Source: Theodoxus fluviatilis
Taxonomy: Eukaryota; Mollusca; Gastropoda; Cycloneritida; Neritidae
DNA length: 16,705 nucleotides
Reading direction: 5' to 3'
NCBI GenBank assembly: GCA_034096865.1
Contig: JAWQFJ010001195.1
Location: 7,501-24,205, forward strand
Under the pieces are notes generated by a model, which was given only the letters and a program-made list of their open reading frames with translations, ran no database searches and had not been told where the DNA came from. Both the position numbers and the translations under genes were made by a program. Positions 11,301-16,705 of the stretch are shown here, piece after piece; position 1 is the stretch's first letter, and each line of letters starts with the position of its first letter.

Positions 11301-14300
11301 CTGAAGAGCAGCAAGAGACACCTGAAGAGCAGCAAGACACACCTGAAGAGCAGCAAGAGACACCTGAAGAGCAGCAAGAGACACCTGAAGAGCAGCAAGA
11401 GACACCTGAAGAGCAGCAAGAGACACCTGAAGAGCAGCAAGAGACACCTGAAGAGCAGCAAGAGACACCTGAAGAGCAGCAAGAGACACCTGAAGAGCAG
11501 CAAGAGACACCTGAAGAGCAGCAAGACACACCTGAAGAGCAGCAAGTGACACCTGTTGAGCAGCAAGAGAAACATGAAGAGCAGCAAGAGACACCTGAAG
11601 AGCAGCAAGAGACACCTGAAGAGCAGCAAGACACACCTGAAGAGCAGCAAGAGACACCTGTTGAGCAGCAAGAGACACCTGAAGAGCAGCAAGAGACACC
11701 TGAAGAGCAGCAAGAGACACCTGAAGAGCAGCAAGACACACCTGAAGAGCAGCAAGAGACACCTGTTGAGCAGCAAGAGACACCTGAAGAGCAGCAAGAG
11801 ACACCTGAAGAGCAGCAAGAGACACCTGAAGAGCAGCAAGACACACCTGAAGAGCAGCAAGAGACACCTGTTGAGCAGCAAAGAGACACCTGAAGAGCAG
11901 CAAGAGACACCTGAAGAGCAGCAAGAGACACCTGAAGAGCAGCAAGAGACACCTGAAGAGCAGCAAGACACACCTGAAGAGCAGCAAGAGACACCTGAAG
12001 AGCAGCAAGAGACACCTGAAGAGCAGCAAGACACACCTGAAGAGCAGCAAGACACACCTGAAGAGCAGCAAGACACACCTGAAGAGCAGCAAGACACACC
12101 TGAAGAGCAGCAAGAGACACCTGTTGAGCAGCAAGAGACACCTGAAGAGCAGCAAGAGACACCTGAAGAGCAGCAAGAGACACCTGAAGAGCAGCAAGAC
12201 ACACCTGAAGAGCAGCAAGACACACCTGAAGAGCAGCAAGACACACCTGAAGAGCAGCAAGAGAAACATGAAGAGCAGAGCAGCAAGAGACACTTGAAAA
12301 GCAGCAAGAGAAACATGAAGATCAGCCAGACATACCTGCACTGCTCAAGACTGCAGAGCTGCAGAAAGTCTGGAGACAAGTGCAACACAAATTGGAAAGC
12401 AGCAACACCTGGTAGGCAGCACGTCACACTCAGCAGGCAGCAAGTCACACTCAGCAGGCAGCACGTCACACTCAGCAGGCAGAAAGTCACACCTGAAGAG
12501 CAGCAAGGCATACCTGGAGGGAAGCAAGACACTTGGAGAGAGCTGAGCTTACCCTGAGTCCTGTTGAGGAAGATGGTGGACACCAACAGCATCCAGGGGT
12601 CGTGGTAGAGCAGCTCCTGTACCAGGTTGTACTCCGACTTGGGCGGCGTCCACTTGCGCGACAAGAGGTGCGGTCTGGGCATCTTGGGTGTGGCCCCCTC
12701 CCTCTTGAAGTACTGACTGTGGCCCTGCCTCTCTGCAAGACAGTAACTTGGATCAGGAAGGGGAGGAGGGAGGCAGGGGGAGGGAGGCAGGGGGAGGGAG
12801 GCAGGGGGAGGGAGGACAGAGAGGAGGTGGTGAGGTCAGAACTTTTATCTCCATATAAAGCAGACACCCTAAAAAAAATGGCTTGCTCAGAGTGTTAACA
12901 AATTATTCATGTCCAGATTTGGACAGACAGAAAAACAGAAACAAAAAGGAAAGAAAAAGAGGGAAGATGGAGACAGACACACACTGGGACAAATGGACTG
13001 GGAGAGTTGTAAACAGGGACAGAGAGAGGTGATCCATACAAACATACAGAAGTTGGGGCCAACATTAACAGTAACAGAAAGCCACAGAAAAAGAGACAAC
13101 ACATAGCCTCTAGACAGGCAAGCTGACAGACATAGTTACGGGTACAGACACAAACGGACACAGACATGGACAATCAAAGTTGAGGTTGAGACACTCGGAC
13201 AGACCATGACAAACACAGACAGGGACAGGATGACAAAGAATGCATCACAGACATAGGGAAGGCCTACCATTAGTCTGACTAGAAGAAGATCCCTGGTCTC
13301 CAGCAGCCCAGCTCACAGAGCGCTCTCGTCGGCCCTCGAGGGAAGCAACCTCCCTGACTGTGACAGCTTTCCGCCCCTGCAGGTCTGAGAGCTGTCTGGA
13401 AAGGGAGGGAGGGGTTGTGGAGGCTGAGGGATGTCTCTGGGGAGACCTGGATTGCTCACACTTCTCTCTGCTCTGGGCAGGAGTGTGAGTCTGTCCATTT
13501 CTGATGATCTGACCAGCCTCCTTGGAGGGCTGTCTGGTGACACTTGCAGGCCGTTCCACAATCCTGGACAACTGCAGGGGCGAGTCTGTGCTGGAATGAC
13601 TGTGTGACCGACTGCTTGCTCCTGGAGAACAATTTGCAGGAGCCTTGGGGGACAATGGCACACTACACTCATCTGATTTTCTGGGACTTCTGTTGGATGG
13701 AGAACAGTTAGTAGAAACCCTCTCCTTCTCTGTGCTAGTGTGAGAGACTGAGGGAACCACACTCACTGCTTTGGCACTCCACTGAGAACTACAGCCATTA
13801 GCAACATTTTTCTTCTCCACCTTCTCACATGGACCACTAGGGCTCCCTTCCAAAGATGGCACTCGCTTCCTCCTCTTTCCTTTGGTCTGAGATTCCACAA
13901 GGAAGTCAGAAGAAAGTGCACGGTTGAAAATCCTCTTTCTCTTTGGATGGTCAGCAGTTCCAGATTTTTCCCCCGCCTCTGAGTTTGTTCTCTGCTTTGC
14001 CACATTGTCAGTCCCATGTCTGGCCTCAACACTCTCCCCTTTCCCCACAGAGCTCCCTCGTCTGCCTTTGCTGCCAACCTGTACCTTGCCTGTAGCAGCC
14101 AGATCCTGGGCAGAGACTGCAATGGGATGGCAGACAACTATGGGTTGGGCAGCATCTTGCAATGCTCCTCCAGGGCCGGCAACATCTTTCTTGGGAGAGC
14201 CAGCCATGGTGGAACGCTTCTTGTTGGGAGACCTGAGTGTGCTGGGGCTGGAAGAAGTGGCTTTGGGAGAGGAAGATGACCCCAAAGGGAGACCAGGTGC

Positions 14301-14886
14301 TGGCTGAGAATGACCTTTCACTTCAAGCATCTTGGGAGGAGACGCTGGTGCTCCCTGTGCTGGAGACACATCAGATGAAGGCTTTGTGGCAGTGGAAGAC
14401 CAAACCTTCACTCCACAGTATTTCCGCTGCAGGAAAACAGCAAGGTCATTGCTCATCCCCAAGCTGTCTCCAAGTCGGCGTTTCTTGACGGGTGATCCTT
14501 CAGGTAGCTGCTTGGGATCGGGAACACTGACTTTGACAAAAGCCTTTTTCTGGGAAACCTTTGTCTCCTTCTTCCCTTTCTCCTTGGGGCTGCCTGGAAG
14601 TCTCTTGGCCTTGGGTTTCTTCTCTGCAACAGCTGCTTCCTCTTCCACAGTCTCCTGGCTGTTGTTGGCAACAGCCTCTGCTGCAGCGTGTGCAGGTTTC
14701 TTCATTTTCTCTGCCTTGCGTGGTGCAGCTCTGGCCTTCCTTGGCTCTTGCTGGGGTGTCTGCACGGCGTCTGCACCTCGGGCTTTGGTGCGTGCTGCGT
14801 CAAAGGCAGCCAGGTCAACTTCCAGCCCATTCTCCTCCACAAAGGTCCTCACCTCCTGCATGGACCGGAACTTCTTCCCACAGGGG
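5009..14886 (-). CDS. MBD4: MBD4-like thymine/uracil DNA glycosylase, split gene, 5' end missing
   Basis: Family role: MBD4 excises T or U opposite G at CpG sites, repairing deaminated methylcytosine in the nucleus. Five exons join in phase (14886-13268, 12732-12553, 9876-9727, 5820-5717, 5086-5009) to give about 709 codons. The N-terminal part has the C-terminal half of an MBD (SPCGKKFRS onward), then a basic Ser/Pro-rich linker of roughly 500 residues with nuclear-localisation-like clusters. The C-terminal part is a full HhH-GPD glycosylase domain resembling the vertebrate protein almost block by block: [69 protein letters not shown], and [12 protein letters not shown] with the catalytic Asp. 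Human MBD4 is 580 residues from memory, so the linker here is longer. The first half of the MBD and the start codon probably lie to the right of the window. Confidence 0.93.
5158..5500. repeat. TG-rich array with TGCATACATGCATGCA segments (last MBD4 intron)
   Basis: TG runs of variable length alternate with conserved segments of the type TGCATACATGCATGCATGCA followed by CACATATRAGAGTATA. The segments recur near 5206, 5260, 5331 and 5393, with a last diverged form near 5468, so the period is roughly 55-75 bp. It is a compound minisatellite with dinucleotide spacers. All long CVCVCV / HTHTHT frames in it are artefacts of the repeat. Confidence 0.9.
5717..5820 (-). CDS. MBD4: MBD4 exon: helix-hairpin-helix of the glycosylase
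   Basis: The acceptor CTCTCTGCAG|AT and donor CAG|GTAGGC bound 104 bases. It encodes [34 protein letters not shown], nearly identical to the vertebrate MBD4 segment that carries the helix-hairpin-helix ([10 protein letters not shown]) contacting the DNA backbone. The upstream phase fits the GC-donor exon, and the downstream junction is in phase 0. Confidence 0.97.
5988..6020. repeat. CA microsatellite in MBD4 intron
   Basis: A CA tract interrupted by GA lies about 170 bases upstream (in gene sense) of the exon acceptor at 5821. CA-rich degenerate sequence continues leftwards from here to about 5905. It has no coding potential beyond repeat artefacts. Confidence 0.85.
6195..6812. repeat. Mosaic minisatellite with 36-bp and 28-bp units
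   Basis: All units share a 20-base core, GGGTAGGGACGATGGGACAG. Six units at the left carry the 16-base linker CTCTCGAGTGGTCACA (36-bp period; one has CTCTTGAG). About thirteen units then carry the 8-base linker CACACACA (28-bp period). The array ends with one long-linker unit. A few point variants occur near 6576-6612. It lies in the 3.9-kb MBD4 intron. Because 36 and 84 (3 x 28) are multiples of three, long open frames appear on the minus strand, but they are repeat artefacts. Confidence 0.95.
6830..8039 (-). mobile_element. Candidate 3' LTR of a BEL/Pao-like retroelement
   Basis: Read on the minus strand, a G-run polypurine tract is followed by TGTTCCTGCCCC at 8039, the usual arrangement of polypurine tract then LTR start (TG). 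The sequence continues as non-coding DNA with a TATTTATTTATT segment near its start and AATAAA (TTTATT on the plus strand) near 6949. The left end is not certain; I place it just before the mosaic minisatellite. No 5' LTR partner is visible, so this rests on the tract, the TG start and the upstream integrase fragment. Confidence 0.4.
8041..8052 (-). other. Putative polypurine tract
   Basis: The minus strand reads GAGGGGGGGAC directly before TGTT. A polypurine tract here would prime plus-strand synthesis of an LTR retroelement. The position just upstream of a TG-starting LTR-like segment supports it. Confidence 0.4.
8053..8949. other. Decayed internal region between integrase fragment and polypurine tract
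   Basis: No intact frame is supported. On the minus strand this should hold the rest of an integrase core and any 3' ORF if the retroelement reading is right, but I see only short interrupted frames with no recognisable catalytic D,D,E pattern. It is intronic to MBD4 and in the same orientation. Confidence 0.4.
8950..9075 (-). pseudogene. BEL/Pao-like integrase zinc-binding (H2C2) remnant
   Basis: The minus-strand frame contains [16 protein letters not shown], then [20 protein letters not shown]. This pattern (GHSGR...IR...WIVG.R..V..II..C..C) is typical of the N-terminal zinc-binding module of BEL/Pao and related retroelement integrases. The second His and both Cys are present; the expected first His is not seen. 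The frame stops at 8882-8880 with no integrase core following, so it is a fragment. The assembly gap lies just upstream in the element's sense. Confidence 0.6.
9196..9205. other. Assembly gap of ten N
   Basis: Ten undetermined bases interrupt the 3.9-kb MBD4 intron, upstream of the integrase fragment and next to a T-rich tract. The true gap size is not known. Confidence 1.
9296..9726. other. Intronic stretch with CA-rich patch
   Basis: This is the part of the 3.9-kb intron next to the GC donor. It holds only degenerate CA-rich sequence near 9440-9515 and otherwise unique-looking sequence; no other feature is supported. Confidence 0.5.
9727..9876 (-). CDS. MBD4: MBD4 exon: middle of the glycosylase domain, GC donor
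   Basis: The acceptor CTCTCTGCAG|GA and the donor TCAG|GCAAGT bound 150 bases. Joined to the previous exon it reads [15 protein letters not shown], then [26 protein letters not shown]. This matches the central helices of MBD4 glycosylase, including the PLGL...R...I turn. No GT donor is available at the required phase; GCAAGT at 9726-9721 is the standard form of a GC-AG intron, and the split codon G|AT gives Asp as in the vertebrate sequence (FSDEYL). Confidence 0.93.
9940..12540. repeat. 21-bp minisatellite with degenerate flanks, filling the 2.7-kb MBD4 intron
   Basis: The core, about 10457-12290, is close to ninety tandem units of CACCTGAAGAGCAGCAAGAGA. Common variants are CTGTTGAG for CTGAAGAG, and GACACA for GAGACA. 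Single-base deletions (CCTAAGAG near 10695 and 10799) and one insertion (near 11880) shift the frame. On both sides, 9940-10450 and 12290-12540, units decay to forms such as ACCTGCAGAGCAGCAAGACAT. On the MBD4 sense strand the unit reads TTGCTGCTCTTCAGGTGTCTC. All six frames lack stops over long stretches because the unit is seven codons long, which explains the very long low-complexity frames seen here. Confidence 0.98.
12553..12732 (-). CDS. MBD4: MBD4 exon: start of the glycosylase domain
   Basis: The acceptor TCTTGCAG|AG and donor CAGG|GTAAGC bound 180 bases that join in frame on both sides; the incoming split codon becomes GAG. It encodes the end of the linker ([16 protein letters not shown]), then [20 protein letters not shown] and [14 protein letters not shown], the first helices of the MBD4 HhH-GPD fold. 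The exon is noticeably CpG-rich compared with its surroundings. Its reading frame continues open past the donor into the tandem-repeat intron. Two nearby alternative AG acceptors would break the phase with the upstream exon, so they were not used. Confidence 0.95.
12757..12830. repeat. G-rich 15-bp minisatellite beside the MBD4 splice acceptor
   Basis: Three units of GGGAGGCAGGGGGAG sit within purine-only sequence. On the gene's strand this is a long C/T tract ending about 25 bases before the acceptor AG at 12734-12733, so it is in effect an extended polypyrimidine tract. The plus strand has repeated runs of G3-G5 and could form a G-quadruplex. Confidence 0.9.
12831..13260. other. Intronic GACAGACA-rich low-complexity sequence
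   Basis: This fills the rest of the 535-base intron. It contains many diverged copies of ACAGACA / GGGACAG-type words with no fixed period. No coding feature is supported. Confidence 0.6.
13268..14886 (-). CDS. MBD4: MBD4 exon: C-terminal half of the MBD plus long linker
   Basis: This single exon holds 539 whole codons. The first residues ([16 protein letters not shown], then DLAAFDAAR) match the second half of a methyl-CpG-binding domain. The acceptor is placed at CTGATTGCAG|C because MBD similarity starts exactly there and the frame needs two bases from an upstream exon. An in-frame TAG at 14948-14946 blocks extension; the only nearby ATG, at 14933-14931, would add about 15 residues with no MBD similarity. 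Counting from that ATG, basic clusters lie near 150 (KKRR), 331 (KRKR) and 351 (KGKRRKR). Several SPKK-like motifs (SPVKK, SPNKK, GSPKK, SPRK) recall the DNA-binding repeats of histone H1. A predicted-helix stretch near 160-172 ([13 protein letters not shown]) stands out from the low-complexity linker. The donor is AATG|GTAGGC. Confidence 0.85.
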
Positions 14887-14974
14887 CTGCAATCAGATGG
14901 GTAAGCCTGCTGACTGGCTGTGATCTCAGACATGAGCAAGTCTGACTAACAAGATGCATGGATGGAAGGAGTTT

Positions 14975-15135
14975 TACCACCTATCAGCCTTTGCAGGCTA
15001 TACAAGGCTAATCATTAAACTAGCTGGTTAGAATAAGAGCAAGTCAAGTCGTCATTGCCCTAGTTATTTGCTTCTTTCGAATTGCATAGGGATATGCGGT
15101 GGGTCAATTCTTACCCCCAATCCACAGGGGGATAC
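14975..15135. repeat. Short dispersed repeat, copy A
   Basis: This segment resembles 15268-15390. Shared words are CAGC(C/T)(C/T)TTG(C/T)AGGCTAT at the start and GTGGGTC(A/T)ATTCT(T/G)ACCCCCAA(T/C)CCACAGGGGG near the end. The end contains a CCCC...GGGG foldback. Possibly a SINE-like element; no promoter boxes or tail identified. Confidence 0.6.
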
Positions 15136-15160
15136 ATGATGCAAACATAGCCAATAGATG

Positions 15161-15250
15161 AGTGAATGAATGAATGAATGAATGAATGAATGAATGAATG
15201 AATGAATGAATGAATGAATGAATGAATGAATGAACGAATGAATGAATACA
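15161..15250. repeat. TGAA tetranucleotide microsatellite
   Basis: About twenty copies of TGAA/GAAT with one C substitution near 15234 separate the two copies of the short dispersed repeat. The ORFs through it (FIHSFIHS, NERMNE) are artefacts. Confidence 0.97.
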
Positions 15251-15267
15251 TGAATGCACTAATTTCA

Positions 15268-15390
15268 TGGCTTGTCAGCTCTTGTAGGCTATGTACGACC
15301 ATTGACCACAAAGCTCTGTATCTCAAGTCATTGGCCTTTTACAAATCATGGTGGGTCTATTCTGACCCCCAACCCACAGGGGGTGCAGAA
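15268..15390. repeat. Short dispersed repeat, copy B
   Basis: This is the second copy of the repeat described at 14975-15135, same orientation, shorter in the middle. It also ends with GACCCCCAACCCACAGGGGG-type sequence. Confidence 0.6.
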
Positions 15391-15830
15391 ACAAGCCTGA
15401 CTGACATGCTGAAATCAGAGAAGACGGTAGCTTTCACTGACAGACAGTGAAAAGTGACACATACAACTCTGACAGACAGGGTGTAAACAGGGACACAGGT
15501 AAGTCTAAAGGAAAGAGAAATCAGAGACTTAATTAAGTCAGCCTGACTGGAAGGTTGCACTCGGACACAGGTAAGCCTGACCACCAAGCAGCAGCCACAC
15601 AGGTGAAGCTGACAGACTACAGTCCAAGACCCAAGTAATTCTGAGAAGCTGTTACTGGAGGCATGGTAAGTAACTTACACTAGTTACAGACTGCAATCAA
15701 ACACAGGTAAGCCTGACTGTCCAGCTCCTATAGTAAGTCTGCAAAACTGACATCAGGGACACAAACAAGTTTGACAGGCTTCAATAGATCTGAGAAATCC
15801 ACATCTGGTTTCTGACAGCAATCCATGATG
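15391..15830. repeat. Scattered ACACAGGTAAGCCTGAC-like repeats
   Basis: Diverged copies of the word (G)GACACAGGTAAGCCTGAC occur near 15491, 15563, 15597 and 15699, with further CTGAC/GACAG words between. Spacing is irregular (about 35-100 bases), so this is an old, decayed minisatellite. No coding region is supported. Confidence 0.6.
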
Positions 15831-15912
15831 AAAGTAAGTGATGTTCAGAAAGCTGAAGGGAAATAAAATAATCCTAATTTTTTTGTAACAAAATGTGCGC
15901 AAAACAGCTGTC

Positions 15913-16340
15913 AACAAGAAGGGCAAAGCCCATATGACTCACATGCTTGACCTTGACCTTTATAATGACCTTGACCTTCAGGTGACCTTCAAGGTCAAGG
16001 TCAAACAACTAAACCTACCAATGACATCATACACTAAGAAATGCTTTACACATTTTTCCTACAAAAATACATGTGACCTTGACTTGGGTCAAGGTCATCC
16101 AAGGTCATGCAACACAAAGCTGTTAATTCAAGACATAGGAAGCACAATGGTACTTATTGGCACTTTCTACCATGAGATATGGTCACTGTTAGTGGTTCAC
16201 TACCCCCTGAGCTCCTGTGACCTTGAAGCAAGGTCAACCGAACTGGTATCAAAAGATAGGGCTTACTTTGCCCTATATACCATATATAGGTCAGGTATCC
16301 AATCTCAAAAACTTCAGAGAAAATTGAGAAAATGTGAAAA
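15913..16340. mobile_element. AGGTCA-rich element, copy 2 (internally deleted, right end lost)
   Basis: It matches copy 1 from AACAAGAAGGGCAAAGCCCATA onward. It lacks the part corresponding to roughly 2947-3126 of copy 1: the text jumps from CACTACCCC to GAGCTCCTGTGACC. It is then interrupted at the equivalent of about 3262, where a third copy begins. Confidence 0.85.
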
Positions 16341-16705
16341 AAGGGCAAAGCCCATACGACTCACATGCTTGACCTTGACCTTTATATGACCTTGACCTTC
16401 AGGTGACCTTCAAGGTCAAGGTCAAACAACTAAACCTACCAATGACATCATACACAAAGAAATGCTTTACACATTTTCCCTACCAAATACATGTGACCTT
16501 GACCCAAGGTCAAGGTCATCCAAGGTCATGCAACACAAAGCTGTTAATTCAAGACATAGGAAGCACAATGGTGCTTATTGGCACTTTCTACCATGAGATA
16601 TAGTCACTTTTAGTGGTTCACTACCCCATTTTGGTCACATTTCATAAGGGTCAAAGTGACCTTGACCTTGATGATATGTGACCAAATGTGTCTCATGATG
16701 AAAGT
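16341..16705. mobile_element. AGGTCA-rich element, copy 3 (cut by window end)
   Basis: It begins AAGGGCAAAGCCCATACGACTCACATGC, abutting copy 2 in the same orientation, and follows copy 1 closely to the last base of the window (equivalent to about 3027 of copy 1). It keeps the segment deleted from copy 2 as far as it can be followed. Confidence 0.9.

Noticed and set aside
10457..12290. CRISPR-like array
   Set aside because: Units are contiguous with no unique spacers, and the context is an animal intron.
11073..12557. Plus-strand EEQQETP / SSKRHLK repeat proteins
   Set aside because: Same array read on the other strand. Frames switch at single-base indels, which a selected protein would not tolerate.
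10503..12682. Very long minus-strand frames rich in SSGVSCC, LQVSLAA and LLLLFRC heptads
   Set aside because: They are translations of the 21-bp repeat in three frames; the unit is a multiple of three and lacks stops. The region is an intron with good splice sites at both ends.
14931..14939. ATG at 14933 as the true MBD4 start
   Set aside because: Similarity to the MBD begins later, exactly at a splice acceptor, and the preceding residues match nothing in the family. Kept as an alternative in the exon entry.
13924..14945. Plus-strand frames opposite the large MBD4 exon
   Set aside because: Shadow frames of a well-supported exon; no homology or motif of their own.

Overview
The window looks like nuclear DNA from an animal. 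It contains one convincingly split protein-coding gene with canonical splice sites, surrounded by microsatellites, minisatellites and transposon remnants. The repeat style (AGGTCA-rich dispersed elements, GGAC runs, long CA/TG tracts) suggests a lophotrochozoan, probably a mollusc. That assignment is an inference from general repeat character and not from a marker gene.

The real gene is on the minus strand, spans about 14886 to 5009, and is a homologue of MBD4, the methyl-CpG-binding-domain thymine/uracil DNA glycosylase. Five coding exons can be placed to the base: 14886-13268 (end of the MBD plus a long basic Ser/Pro-rich linker), 12732-12553, 9876-9727, 5820-5717 and 5086-5009 (stop). Splice phases join without a gap (1/2, 1/2, 1/2, 0/0). 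The last four exons together give a complete glycosylase domain, with its helix-hairpin-helix and the catalytic aspartate. The first half of the MBD is not seen and probably lies beyond the right edge. One intron uses a GC donor.

Layout from left to right. 1-2654: no gene seen, some CA tracts and an imperfect palindrome. 2655-3543: a dispersed repeat packed with AGGTCA-type half-sites and a GGAC tract. 3549-4421: an element with inverted ends that encloses a 129-codon ORF of unknown function. 4422-5008: nothing clear apart from a CT tract next to the MBD4 stop codon. 5009-14886: MBD4, whose introns hold a TG/TGCA array (last intron), a mosaic 36/28-bp minisatellite, a decayed BEL/Pao-like LTR retroelement and a 10-base N gap (3.9-kb intron), a 21-bp minisatellite of nearly 90 core units with degenerate flanks (2.7-kb intron), and a polypurine minisatellite beside a splice acceptor (0.5-kb intron). 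14940-15900: two diverged copies of a short repeat, a TGAA tract and scattered GGTAAGCCTGAC-like repeats. 15913-16705: two more copies of the AGGTCA-rich repeat, one internally deleted and one cut by the window edge.

I see no bacterial-type operon, CRISPR array or defence system. The most interesting biology is an MBD4 glycosylase domain split by an intron that consists largely of a tandem array. Every common unit variant of that array carries CAG|GT on the transcribed strand, and the array has 105-bp higher-order organisation.
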